Origin: Paenibacillus castaneae
GTDB taxonomy: Bacteria; Bacillota; Bacilli; Paenibacillales; Paenibacillaceae
NCBI RefSeq assembly: GCF_002884445.1
Contig: NZ_KZ614144.1
Span: 1,468,202 to 1,532,201 of the forward strand
Reading direction: 5' to 3'
DNA length: 64,000 bases
Made by a program: the position numbers and the translations under genes. This document shows positions 44,202-53,229 of the stretch, one piece after another (position 1 is the first letter of the stretch; every line of letters starts with the position of its first letter). The notes below the pieces were generated by a model that was given only the letters and a program-made list of their open reading frames with translations, did not search any database and was not told the origin of the DNA.

Positions 44202-45902
44202 ATGAATACAAAAACGAAAAAACGGTTCACGTTTACGCTTTGTATGCTTCTAATCGTATCGGCTATCATTGGCTGCTCGAATAGCGGCAATAAGGCAGAA
44301 CCGTCTAATAAGCCGGACAACAGCAAACCTGCTGCGACCAAAGAAGAAAACCCTTACAAAGATAAATACGATCCACCGGTAACCATCTCCACTGCATGGG
44401 GAGTAGATCCAGCACTTACCTTCCGCGAGGGAGAAACGATTGAGAACAACGTTGCAACCAGATGGGCACTTGACACTTTGGGCATAAAAGTCGATTCGCT
44501 TTGGTCTGTTACAGATACCAATGGAGCATTTGCAACCAAAATGCGTCTAGCTATGTCCTCCGGACAAAAAATGCCGGATATTGTAGTTGTTAATGATAAG
44601 CTGCTTGCTCAGGATTTAATCGATTCAGGCATGTTCCAGGATGCAGGCGCATTGTTCGACAAATACGCAGGCGAGAAATGGAAAGCAGCGATGAATCTAG
44701 ATCCTGCCGTATGGAACTCTTATATGAATGATGGCAAGCGTATGGGAATTCCGCTTCTGGATTACGCATACAACAATGATTACTTGCTTTGGATTCGTCA
44801 GGACTGGCTGGATAAGCTTGACATGAAGGCTCCAAAAACATTGGCTGAGCTTGAGGTTCTAATGGATGCTTTCAAAAACAAAAATCCGCAAGGGCTGACA
44901 CCGGATAAAGTAACACCGCTCAGCATAGGCTTCAAAACGTCAATGAATACTTGGATGGGCGACCCATCTTGGGTATTCGGCGCTTACGGCACACTGCCTG
45001 CACAATGGAATGTAGCAGCGGATGGAACACTGGAATACGGCTCCACGAATGCCGGCATGAAGCAAGGCTTAGTGAAGCTGAAGGAATGGCGTGACAAAGG
45101 CTATATTCCTAGTGAAGCAGCTCTATGGGATGAGAACAAAACCTCTGAACCGGCTGTAGCTGGAACAGCGGGCATTATCCCAGGTCCATACTGGATGAGC
45201 GGTTGGCCGCTGCTTGATACAGCCAAAAACGTTGAAGGCGCAGTATGGAAGCCTTACGCTATTCCAACTGGTGAAGACGGTACAGCCATGCGTCACGGTA
45301 CGCAATTTGTAAACGGCGTTATTCTTCTTAATAAAAATATGAAAAACCCAGAAGCATTTTTCACATACGAGAACTATTTGTTTGACAACCTAGCTGATCC
45401 GCAAGATGGAAGCCCGTTTGAGCTAGGCGCTTTCGAAGGCTATGATTATGCGCTTGATGCTAACGGCAAGCCGCTGTATCTGGATGATGTTCCTGGCGGC
45501 GCAATTACAGCTCCTCTTCGCTACTTCATTGTACGCGACGGCGCTCGTATTCCAGATGCACAATTCAAAGCATTGCTTAACCTAGCAGCTGGCAATGAAG
45601 CGAAAACCTACCGTGAGAAAGAGGTCGTTGCTCAGTACGGTCCGGAAACAGCACTTGCTGCAACGGTAGTAATGGAGCAAGAGGCAATTTCCAAGAAGGA
45701 TATGTTTGTAGGCCCTACGACCAAAACGATGAAATCACGCATGGATTATTTGAAGAAAATTGAGGCTCAAACGTTTAATGAAATCATTTATGGCGCGAAG
45801 CCGGCTGATTCATTCGATGACTTCGTGAAGAGCTGGAAATCTTCCGGCGGCGATGATATTACGAAAGAAGTTAATGAATGGTATTCAAGCGTAGCGAAAT
45901 AA
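44202..45902 (+). CDS. Sugar ABC transporter substrate-binding lipoprotein
   Basis: This 566-residue lipoprotein has a signal peptide ending in a lipobox VSAIIGC (Cys near residue 25), then an Asn/Pro/Lys-rich linker and a family-1 extracellular binding domain with SIGFKTSMNTWMGDP and GPYWMSGWP. It matches the large LplA/YtcQ-type proteins. The ATG 44202 follows GAGGGGG. It captures the oligosaccharide and delivers it to the two permeases. Its own terminator follows. Confidence 0.88.
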   Translation: MNTKTKKRFTFTLCMLLIVSAIIGCSNSGNKAEPSNKPDNSKPAATKEENPYKDKYDPPVTISTAWGVDPALTFREGETIENNVATRWALDTLGIKVDSLWSVTDTNGAFATKMRLAMSSGQKMPDIVVVNDKLLAQDLIDSGMFQDAGALFDKYAGEKWKAAMNLDPAVWNSYMNDGKRMGIPLLDYAYNNDYLLWIRQDWLDKLDMKAPKTLAELEVLMDAFKNKNPQGLTPDKVTPLSIGFKTSMNTWMGDPSWVFGAYGTLPAQWNVAADGTLEYGSTNAGMKQGLVKLKEWRDKGYIPSEAALWDENKTSEPAVAGTAGIIPGPYWMSGWPLLDTAKNVEGAVWKPYAIPTGEDGTAMRHGTQFVNGVILLNKNMKNPEAFFTYENYLFDNLADPQDGSPFELGAFEGYDYALDANGKPLYLDDVPGGAITAPLRYFIVRDGARIPDAQFKALLNLAAGNEAKTYREKEVVAQYGPETALAATVVMEQEAISKKDMFVGPTTKTMKSRMDYLKKIEAQTFNEIIYGAKPADSFDDFVKSWKSSGGDDITKEVNEWYSSVAK

Positions 45903-45915
45903 GCTGGTTAGAGGA

Positions 45916-45945
45916 ATGCGGTCCCTAAGGGGGCCGTATTTTTTT
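45916..45945 (+). terminator. Terminator after the binding protein
   Basis: ATGCGG and CCC pair with GGG and CCGTAT, followed by a T7 run. It lets the binding protein be made more than the permeases. Confidence 0.75.
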
Positions 45946-46012
45946 GCGTGATAAAAGATTGCTAAGACGAGAGAATAAACGCTTAGCTAATTAAGTATGT
46001 TTTACTGTAAAA

Positions 46013-46079
46013 GTGGTTGCATTTGTGCCATTAATGTTGGGTTTGTTAGCTACTTCGAATTTTACGGCGCTGATATAAT
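46013..46079 (+). promoter_or_regulatory. Candidate regulator site and promoter of the permeases
   Basis: GTGGTTGCA at 46013-46021, then ATGTTGGGTTTGTT near 46034, and TATAAT at 46074-46079. The spacing of 61 bp from the motif start to the TATAAT equals that at 44100-44161. Confidence 0.55.
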
Positions 46080-46160
46080 TTTTATATAAGGAACGCGGTG
46101 CATATGTGCATGCTGACAGGCTGATTGCGTTCTACATTTCATCCAGCGGGAGGAACAAAC

Positions 46161-47129
46161 ATGTCACAGCAGCAAACGCTTCAACATGACGACATAACGA
46201 TACCTGTTGTCAAACCAAAAGGAAAACCGCTGTTTTATTACCTCATAAAACAATGGCCATTTCATATCATGGTGCTTCCGTCCCTCGCATTTCTACTTAT
46301 TTTCGCCTATTTGCCGATGGGTGGGCTTGTAATGGCTTTCCAGAATTATAAACCCTGGCTCGGTCTGACAGGCTCAGAATGGGTTGGACTTGATCAATTC
46401 CGTTATTTGTTCGAGAGAGAAGACAGCTTGCAGGTCATTTGGAATACGGTCATCATCGCTGTATTCAAAATGATTCTCAACCTGTTTGCCCCATTCGTAT
46501 TTGCAATTCTTCTGAATGAAATTAGAAAGCAGCTTGTGAAACGTTTTGTACAAACGCTTGTTTATTTGCCGCATTTTTTATCTTGGGTTATTTTGGGCGG
46601 AATTTTAACCGATCTTCTGTCAACAGAAGGTGGGCTAGTAAACCGTTTGTTAACAGGACTATTTGGTATAGACCCGATTTTCTTCTTAGGCAATGGAAAC
46701 TGGTTCCGCTTCACCGTTATCCTCTCTGACGTATGGAAAGAATTCGGCTTTGGCACAGTAGTGTTTCTTGCAGCACTAGCTAACATCAATCCATCCTTGT
46801 ATGAGGCAGCCGAGGTAGATGGCGCAAGCCGCTGGAAGCAGACGCTCCATATTACGGTTCCATCTATGATTCCGATAGCGATTGTAGTGGGTACGCTTGC
46901 GCTGGGCAATGTGCTTAATGCAGGCTTCGATCAGATTTTCAACCTATACAATCCTCTTGTATACGCGAAGGGCGATATTATTGATACTTTTGTATATCGT
47001 ACAGCTATTCTAAACGGCGAAATGGGCTTTGGTACCGCTATCGGATTATTTAAATCGGTAATCAGCTTTGTTCTTGTCGTCATATCTTATCGTCTTGCTT
47101 ATAAACTCGCTAATTACAGAATTTTTTAA
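46161..47129 (+). CDS. Sugar ABC transporter permease, LplB-like
   Basis: This 322-residue permease has six predicted helices after a cytoplasmic N-terminus and the inner-membrane EAA loop EAAEVDGASRWKQTLHIT near residue 220. It is of the LplB/ProW-like CUT1 type. ATG 46161 follows GGGAGG by 8 bp. It forms the pore with the next permease. No ATPase gene is present, so it presumably shares an MsmX-type ATPase encoded elsewhere. Confidence 0.9.
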   Translation: MSQQQTLQHDDITIPVVKPKGKPLFYYLIKQWPFHIMVLPSLAFLLIFAYLPMGGLVMAFQNYKPWLGLTGSEWVGLDQFRYLFEREDSLQVIWNTVIIAVFKMILNLFAPFVFAILLNEIRKQLVKRFVQTLVYLPHFLSWVILGGILTDLLSTEGGLVNRLLTGLFGIDPIFFLGNGNWFRFTVILSDVWKEFGFGTVVFLAALANINPSLYEAAEVDGASRWKQTLHITVPSMIPIAIVVGTLALGNVLNAGFDQIFNLYNPLVYAKGDIIDTFVYRTAILNGEMGFGTAIGLFKSVISFVLVVISYRLAYKLANYRIF

Positions 47130-47147
47130 TAGAGGAGGCCATACGAG

Positions 47148-48026
47148 ATGTATCATAAATCACCCGCTTATCGCGTATTCAACACTTTCAATACGATCTT
47201 ATTGATTGTTCTATCTCTGCTCTGCGTGATCCCTTTGCTGCATGTGTTTGCGGTATCGCTCAGTGCCAAGGCAGCAGCAGATGCCAACATCGTCGGTTTA
47301 TGGCCGGTTAATTTCACACTGGATGCTTATAAGAAAACGACGAACAATCCGATTTTTTTAAATTCGATGTGGATCGCTGTAGAGAGAACGGTGATTGGAA
47401 CGCTGTTGACTTTGTTTCTAGCTTTCTTGGCAGCTTATCCGTTATCCAAAGAGAACTCCGCATTCCGCGGCAGAAATATATACGCCTGGATGTTTGTATT
47501 CACGATGCTGTTTAATGGCGGACTAGTGCCGTTCTATATGGTCATTCAGAAGATTGGCCTAATGGACAATTTCTGGGTGTTGGTGCTTCCGGGGGCAGTT
47601 AACGTCTTCTTGACCATTCTAATGCTCAACTTCTTCCGCGGTGTTCCGAAGGAGCTGGAGGAGGCGGCGCTTATTGACGGAGCCGGCCATTTCCGTACGC
47701 TATTCAGCATCTACCTGCCGGTTTCATTGCCGGCAATTGCGACACTCGCTTTGTTCAGCATGGTCTTTCACTGGAACTCATGGTTTGATGGACTTCTGTA
47801 TATCGGCAATCCAAAACAATATCCGCTGGCTACTTTCCTTCAAACCGTAATTATTCAGCGTGATATGAGCTCGATGAGCATGAATCCTGCCGATTTAGCG
47901 CTCATTTCACAGAAAACGGTAAAGTCAGCTCAAATCTTTATCGGTGCGCTCCCTATACTGCTCGTTTATCCATTCCTCCAAAAGTTTTTCGTCAAAGGTT
48001 TAGTTATGGGCTCTGTTAAGGAGTAA
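47148..48026 (+). CDS. Sugar ABC transporter permease, YtcP-like
   Basis: This 292-residue permease has six helices and the EAA loop EEAALIDGAGHFRTLFSIYLP near residue 175, of the YtcP type. It follows the first permease by 18 bp with a GGAGG site. A bidirectional terminator ends the locus. Confidence 0.9.
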   Translation: MYHKSPAYRVFNTFNTILLIVLSLLCVIPLLHVFAVSLSAKAAADANIVGLWPVNFTLDAYKKTTNNPIFLNSMWIAVERTVIGTLLTLFLAFLAAYPLSKENSAFRGRNIYAWMFVFTMLFNGGLVPFYMVIQKIGLMDNFWVLVLPGAVNVFLTILMLNFFRGVPKELEEAALIDGAGHFRTLFSIYLPVSLPAIATLALFSMVFHWNSWFDGLLYIGNPKQYPLATFLQTVIIQRDMSSMSMNPADLALISQKTVKSAQIFIGALPILLVYPFLQKFFVKGLVMGSVKE

Positions 48027-48046
48027 GCCAATCAATAAGCAAAAAG

Positions 48047-48085
48047 AAAAAAGAGGCACCAGGAGTTGAGCTGGGTGCCTCTTTT
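48047..48085. terminator. Bidirectional terminator
   Basis: AAAAGAGGCACC pairs with GGTGCCTCTTTT around AGGAGTTGAGCTG. T runs on both strands serve the permease gene and the convergent gene at 48111. Confidence 0.9.
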
Positions 48086-48110
48086 GCGTATGGATGAAAG
48101 TGAATACCGC

Positions 48111-49391
48111 TTATGTTTTTTTTCTGAGGCTCATGAGTTGATTTATCGCAAAGGCGGCAGCGATAGCAATAATAAAAACATTAGGATAGCCATATCTGGA
48201 GAAAGCGACGAATGGAACGTATATGACTGTGAAATAAGCGAATGTGAGCAGCAGCAACAAATACGGCGTGTTCCTTCGTCTTAAAGCTTGGATTAGCATG
48301 AGGAGCAAACCGATCGAGCCGAAAATTAGAATTAAGCTATGATAGATGCCTACGCTTATGCCGCTTATACCAAACACCGTTTTCCAATAATAAGGCCCGT
48401 AATATAACCCCTTCAGCTTATCGATGGTATACCACTTTAAGTATTTCATCGGCTCCTCCGTGAAACCGAATTTAATAATTTTTTGGGCAGTTTCCGCCAT
48501 ATCATCATCGGAGCCTACGAATAAGCTGCTTCTGTCGCCTGTGTATTCAGGATGAGCATGGAAGAAGGCTTGAGACGGAGCTTCATTATTAACGAGCGCC
48601 CCAAGCAGCATGGGATTTCCAGCAGATTTCGTAAACGGAATAAATGAATCGAAGGCCACATAATTGCGGATCCACCACGGGCATAGAAGCAGAACTAAGG
48701 TGATCGAGACAATAACGGTATATTTAACGATCGATTTCCATGAAATTTTATTCACCAGCCAAACGATAAACCATACGACGGGGAAAAGGATTGTATGCGG
48801 CTTGAAATAGCAGGCTAGTCCCACTAGAACCGCCGCAATGATATAATGCTTCGTCTGGTTACTCTTCAAGGCCAGCAGGCTGAAGCAGATTAAAGCAATA
48901 AATAGGGTTCTAAATATCGTTTCGGATAAAATAACGCCTGAAGAGAAATAATCGGGCAAATAAAGTGCAGCAGCAATTGAAGCTATTATCGCCGTTCGGC
49001 TATTAAATAACGAATGAGCCAAAACAAAAATGAGATAGATCGAAAAAGCTTGCAATGCAGCCTGCAGCAGCCTGAACGCAATGACTGCACCATCTCCTTG
49101 TCCGAATATAAGCATTAAACCGGACAATACGAAAGGCATGCCTGGCATAATGAAGGCTGAAGGCGATTTCCCGCTGTTATATGCGAGCGTATGCTTATTC
49201 AATAATATTTGGGCACTGTTTACATATTTAACGTCGTCATTATTCAGCTTCTCGTAGGAACCTAATAAGAAATAATCTCCATAATAGAGAACGGACGCAG
49301 CGCTTAACGAGAATACGAGGATGATTACAGCTATAAGGGTAATTTTAATAGATTTAGACACTTCCTTAAGCTTGAACAAAACCAAACACAC
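48111..49391 (-). CDS. Membrane glycosyltransferase, GT39/ArnT-like
   Basis: This 426-residue protein has about ten hydrophobic helices. Its first extracytoplasmic loop reads NDDVKYVNSAQ, the acidic motif used by GT-C glycosyltransferases, followed by MPGMPFVLSG. Similar proteins use polyprenyl-phosphate sugars to modify lipids or proteins outside the membrane. The GTG start has a weak site; later in-frame GTG or TTG codons are possible. It stands alone, so its acceptor is unknown. Confidence 0.7.
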   Translation of the reverse strand: MCLVLFKLKEVSKSIKITLIAVIILVFSLSAASVLYYGDYFLLGSYEKLNNDDVKYVNSAQILLNKHTLAYNSGKSPSAFIMPGMPFVLSGLMLIFGQGDGAVIAFRLLQAALQAFSIYLIFVLAHSLFNSRTAIIASIAAALYLPDYFSSGVILSETIFRTLFIALICFSLLALKSNQTKHYIIAAVLVGLACYFKPHTILFPVVWFIVWLVNKISWKSIVKYTVIVSITLVLLLCPWWIRNYVAFDSFIPFTKSAGNPMLLGALVNNEAPSQAFFHAHPEYTGDRSSLFVGSDDDMAETAQKIIKFGFTEEPMKYLKWYTIDKLKGLYYGPYYWKTVFGISGISVGIYHSLILIFGSIGLLLMLIQALRRRNTPYLLLLLTFAYFTVIYVPFVAFSRYGYPNVFIIAIAAAFAINQLMSLRKKT

Positions 49392-49520
49392 CTTTCCTAT
49401 GGCTAAGCATCGAGGGAATAGAGGTTTTCCCCCAGTTACATATAACGAAGAAATACCAACTAATGTTCCAGTATCTATAGGGTAACATCATTATTATACT
49501 CCAATAAGGACTAATGCTTG

Positions 49521-50399
49521 CTAAGGCAGCATCTCAAGCAGCCGCTTCGCTGCTGAGGATAAAGGAACGCCGCGCAGCGAGGCTATGCCGATGCTTCGTG
49601 GTGGAATCGGCGGATGAAGCGGAATTTCGATAAGCTCGCCTGCCGCTAACTCATTCGCAATATATTGACGAGTGATGATGGCTAGACCGAAGCCGCTTCT
49701 CGCAAATTGCGCTATCAGATCGATACTGCCGAGCTCAAGTTCGGGTGAGAAGCTGACACCGTTCTGATCGGCATAATCGTCCAAGAAACGTCGTGTACTG
49801 GTTCCTTGCTCCAACAATAGAAGCGGATGCTCGATTAATTGTGCCAGCTCCAATGGAGCATCAGCGAGCAAAGCATAAGATGCCCCGCCTACAAGGCAAT
49901 CCTGCAGAGTCAGGCTCTCACGAATTTCAAGTCCTTTGTCTGCCGCGGGCAAATGGACAATACCGAAGTCGATTTTGCCCTCCTTTAGCAGCGCTATCGT
50001 TTCTAGTGATGTCCGATTAGTGATATGTATGCGAATTGAAGGATGGTCAATGTGGTATTGCTCTAAATAGGGCATTAAATAATGTTTACACAGCGTATCG
50101 CTAGCACCGATCCGTATTTCCCCCGCCTGTAATTCATGCATTTCCGCGATCATTCGCTCGCCTGTCTCCATGAAGCTGTAAGCCTGCTCGATATAGTGGT
50201 AAAGCACTTCACCCTCTGCAGTGAGCTTGACCCCTTTTGCCATGCGAAAAAACAGCTGTCCCCCTAGTTTAGCCTCTAATTGCTTAATCGTATGAGTGAC
50301 AGCGGGCTGTGTAATATAAAGCTGCTCAGCTGCTCGCGAGAGACTGCCTGTTCTGGCAGTCCAATAAAATACACGATACCATTCCATATTAATAAGCAT
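49521..50399 (-). CDS. LysR family transcriptional regulator
   Basis: This 292-residue regulator has an N-terminal winged HTH with RTGSLSRAAEQLYITQPAVT near residue 18 and a C-terminal effector domain with GEIRIGASDTL and a late GFGLAIITRQYI. ATG 50399 is chosen because AGGTGAGG lies before it. It is divergent from the PurA-like gene, 109 bp apart, and probably controls it. The ligand is unknown. Confidence 0.85.
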   Translation of the reverse strand: MLINMEWYRVFYWTARTGSLSRAAEQLYITQPAVTHTIKQLEAKLGGQLFFRMAKGVKLTAEGEVLYHYIEQAYSFMETGERMIAEMHELQAGEIRIGASDTLCKHYLMPYLEQYHIDHPSIRIHITNRTSLETIALLKEGKIDFGIVHLPAADKGLEIRESLTLQDCLVGGASYALLADAPLELAQLIEHPLLLLEQGTSTRRFLDDYADQNGVSFSPELELGSIDLIAQFARSGFGLAIITRQYIANELAAGELIEIPLHPPIPPRSIGIASLRGVPLSSAAKRLLEMLP

Positions 50400-50508
50400 A
50401 GATATTACCTCACCTAATGTCATGTATTAGTTATATCAATTTTTCTAATGTAATAACCGCTATTATAATAAACAATATAAGGTAAACACAAGTAGGGAGG
50501 CGATTGGC

Positions 50509-51789
50509 TTGACGGTAACAGCCATTGTAGGAGCGAATTGGGGAGATGAGGGAAAGGGGAAAATAACGGATGCGTTAGCGGCAAAATCCTCATATGTCGT
50601 TAGATATCAAGGAGGCAGCAATGCAGGACATACCATTATTAACAGCTATGGGAAATTTGCGCTGCATATGCTGCCATCAGGTGTTTTTGATCCAGCGGTT
50701 ATGAATGTCATTGGACCGGGAACGGCATTGGATGCTGAGATGCTGCTGAGGGAGAGAGAAGAGCTGATGGCGCGCGGAGTTCCCGAACCGCAGCTTCGCA
50801 TATCAGAACGGGCTCAGCTCGTACTGCCCATTCATCGATTATTTGATGAGCTGGAAGAGGAAAGGCTTGGCGAGCGGGGATTTGGTTCAACCAAGCGAGG
50901 GATAGCTCCCTTTTATGCGGATAAGTATGCGAAGCTCGGTATTCAGGTGGCGGATTTATATGATGAATCGCGTTTATTGCAGCGGCTTGAGCATATGCTG
51001 GCAGCCAAAAATGTACTGCTTATGCAATGGTACGGCCGACAACCAATAGCTGCAAGAGAGCTTATGCCTGAGCTGCTTGAAATAGCAGAGAAGCTGCGGC
51101 CTTTCACAGCAGATACGAGCATGCTTCTGCAAGAGGCTTATCGAAATGGGGAACATATATTGCTGGAAGGACAGCTTGGCGCTCTGCGTGATCCAGACCA
51201 TGGTATTTATCCATATTCCACTTCATCTTCAACGCTCGCTGGCTTTGCTCCAGTAGGCGCTGGGCTTCCGCCTTACGCCATCACACGAATTATCGCGGTA
51301 GTTAAGGCTTACTCCAGCTGTGTTGGGGCAGGGCCGTTCGTGACCGAGCTTGAAGGCGATGAAGCGGATGAGCTGCGCCGCAGAGGGGGAGATGCCGGCG
51401 AATATGGTGCATTGACGGGAAGGCCGCGTCGAATGGGTTGGTTTGATGCTGTAGCTACTCGCTATGGCTGCATGCTTCAGGGAGCAACAGAGCTCGCGCT
51501 GACGAATCTGGACGTGCTGGGTTACCTGAAGGAAATACCGGTTTGCGTCTCTTATGAGCTGAACGGAGCCATAATAAAGGATTCCTTCCCTGTAACAGCC
51601 AAGCTCGATTCTGCGAGACCGGTGCTGCAGCGATTGCCGGGCTGGAACTGTGATATTTCTCATATTCGCCATTTTGATGATTTGCCGGATGCGGCAAAGC
51701 AGTACGTCTATTTTGTTGAGTCGGCGACTGGTGTGAAGGTAGCAAGCGTGTCAATTGGACCAAGACGCGAGCAGCTTATCATTCGATAA
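50509..51789 (+). CDS. Divergent adenylosuccinate synthetase paralogue
   Basis: This 426-residue protein has the PurA fold: VGANWGDEGKGKITD at residue 6 with the catalytic Asp kept, GGSNAGHT near residue 36, PSGVFDP, TGRPRRMGWFDAVA near residue 305 and a late VASVSIGPRR. Several IMP- and GTP-binding blocks differ from housekeeping PurA: GSTKRGIAP replaces GTTGKGIGP, and EGQLGALRDPDHG replaces EGAQGTLLDIDHG. TTG start behind AGGGAGG. It may be a second PurA with altered substrate or inhibitor resistance. A TATAAT lies at 50464. Confidence 0.8.
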   Translation: MTVTAIVGANWGDEGKGKITDALAAKSSYVVRYQGGSNAGHTIINSYGKFALHMLPSGVFDPAVMNVIGPGTALDAEMLLREREELMARGVPEPQLRISERAQLVLPIHRLFDELEEERLGERGFGSTKRGIAPFYADKYAKLGIQVADLYDESRLLQRLEHMLAAKNVLLMQWYGRQPIAARELMPELLEIAEKLRPFTADTSMLLQEAYRNGEHILLEGQLGALRDPDHGIYPYSTSSSTLAGFAPVGAGLPPYAITRIIAVVKAYSSCVGAGPFVTELEGDEADELRRRGGDAGEYGALTGRPRRMGWFDAVATRYGCMLQGATELALTNLDVLGYLKEIPVCVSYELNGAIIKDSFPVTAKLDSARPVLQRLPGWNCDISHIRHFDDLPDAAKQYVYFVESATGVKVASVSIGPRREQLIIR

Positions 51790-51803
51790 CCGAAAAATAG
51801 GGC

Positions 51804-51854
51804 TTGCAAAAACTAATACCATTAGTTTATTATAAAGCTAATGGTATTAGTTTT
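51804..51854 (+). promoter_or_regulatory. Promoter with two palindromic TetR-type operators
   Basis: AAAACTAATACCATTAG at 51809-51825 is repeated as an exact inverse at 51838-51854. Each arm holds its own palindrome, CTAAT-NNN-ATTAG, at 51813-51825 and 51838-51850. TTGCAA (51804-51809) and TATTAT (51828-51833), 18 bp apart, make a promoter, so one site covers the spacer and the other the start. Confidence 0.75.
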
Positions 51855-51875
51855 ATTATTGAGGAGCTGAATGGG

Positions 51876-52586
51876 ATGAGATTTATTCGTGAGAAAACGG
51901 TTGTGCAGCTGACTTATTTACCGAAAGTGTTTCCAGTAAACTGTTATTTGGTTGAGGAGCGGGATAGTTTAACGCTCATCGATGCTGCTCTGCCAAACAA
52001 TGTGAAGGCGATTATGAAGGCAGCTGACGATATAGGAAAACCGATTACGCGAATTGTATTGACTCATGCCCATGATGATCATGTTGGCGCTCTGGATGGA
52101 CTGAAGGCGCTGCTTCCTTCGGCGCAGGTATTTATATCTGCTAGAGAAGCTCGGCTTCTGGCAGGCGATCGATCCCTTGAATCGACTGAACCGAAAGTGG
52201 CAATCCGCGGAGGCGTGCCGAAGAACGTAAGCACGAAGCCGGATGTACTGCTTCATGACGGAGACCGGGTCGGCTCCTTGCTTGCCGTAGCCGCTCCTGG
52301 ACATTCCCCAGGCTCAATGGCATTTCTTGATACGCGCAACAACATCCTTATAGCGGGAGATGCTTTCCAGACCCGCGCTGGCGTAGCAGTATCCGGACAA
52401 CTGAAATGGTTGTTTCCGTTTCCGGCATTGGCGACTTGGGATAAGCAGACCAGCCTCGAAACAGCTCGCCGCCTAAGAGACTTAAAGCCAACGCTATTGG
52501 CAACTGGTCATGGCAATATGATTGTACAGCCGAAGCAAGTCATCGAAAAGGCTATTTCGGAAGCTGAGCGAGCAATGGCAAAATAG
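51876..52586 (+). CDS. MBL-fold metallohydrolase
   Basis: This 236-residue protein has the metal motif LTHAHDDHVGALDGL near residue 68, APGHSPGSMAFLD near residue 140, AGDAFQTRAGVAV near residue 160 and a final ATGHGNMI. The family contains lactonases and other hydrolases; the substrate is not evident. ATG 51876 follows GAGGAG by 9 bp. It is in an operon with the TetR gene 23 bp downstream, behind the double operator. Confidence 0.85.
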   Translation: MRFIREKTVVQLTYLPKVFPVNCYLVEERDSLTLIDAALPNNVKAIMKAADDIGKPITRIVLTHAHDDHVGALDGLKALLPSAQVFISAREARLLAGDRSLESTEPKVAIRGGVPKNVSTKPDVLLHDGDRVGSLLAVAAPGHSPGSMAFLDTRNNILIAGDAFQTRAGVAVSGQLKWLFPFPALATWDKQTSLETARRLRDLKPTLLATGHGNMIVQPKQVIEKAISEAERAMAK

Positions 52587-52609
52587 ATGTTGAAGAGGAG
52601 ATTACAGTA

Positions 52610-53173
52610 ATGTCACCTAGAATAGGATTGGATTTGCCAACTATCGTAGAGGCTGCGGCCGAAATCGCGGATACTTCCGGCATTGAGGAAGTTACGCTAG
52701 CTTCGTTGGCACAGAAGCTGGGCATTCGCTCACCTTCTTTATACAACCATGTCAACGGACTGAAAGGTCTGCGTTTGCAGCTTGCCATCTATGGATTAAA
52801 GCTGCTGACGGAATCGATTAATGATGCCATAAACGGGAAATCTGGAGATGAAGCCATACATGCAATTGCTGCTGCATATATGGCTTTTGCGCGGGCGCAT
52901 CCCGGCCTTTATGAGTTGACACTACGCGCACCAGACGCTGATGATGTTGAATATGCGGCGTACGCCCAAGCATTAGTTAATATAATGGTGGAAACGCTTC
53001 GTGTTTACGGACTGGACTATGACCTTACGATACATATCGTGCGAGGCTTTCGCAGTTATTTACACGGCTTTGCCTCCATCGAGCAAAAGGGCGGCTTCGG
53101 TATGCCGCAGGCTGTGGATGAAAGCTTGAAGCAGGTTTTGAATACGTATTTGATCGGACTTCATCATTCATGA
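52610..53173 (+). CDS. TetR family regulator with WHG-type C-terminal domain
   Basis: This 187-residue regulator has a TetR HTH with TIVEAAAEIADTSGIEEVT and LGIRSPSLYNHVNGLKGLR near residues 10-50 and a C-terminal ligand domain with RAHPGLYELTLRAP, typical of the WHG (TetR_C_13-like) group. It is co-transcribed with the MBL gene and most likely binds the CTAAT-NNN-ATTAG sites at 51813-51850, giving autoregulation. The inducer may be a substrate of the hydrolase. Confidence 0.88.
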   Translation: MSPRIGLDLPTIVEAAAEIADTSGIEEVTLASLAQKLGIRSPSLYNHVNGLKGLRLQLAIYGLKLLTESINDAINGKSGDEAIHAIAAAYMAFARAHPGLYELTLRAPDADDVEYAAYAQALVNIMVETLRVYGLDYDLTIHIVRGFRSYLHGFASIEQKGGFGMPQAVDESLKQVLNTYLIGLHHS

Positions 53174-53180
53174 GGAAAAA

Positions 53181-53219
53181 AGAGCGCTAATCCCAATTGA
53201 AAACCGGGATTAGCGCTCT
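53181..53219. terminator. Bidirectional terminator
   Basis: AGAGCGCTAATCCC pairs with GGGATTAGCGCTCT. A six-T run follows on the minus strand, so it mainly ends the ROK gene. Confidence 0.9.
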
Positions 53220-53229
53220 ATTCCTTCTA

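Noticed and set aside
50509..51789. PurZ-like role in making 2-aminoadenine DNA.
   Set aside because: The PurA catalytic Asp is kept and no phage genes are nearby.
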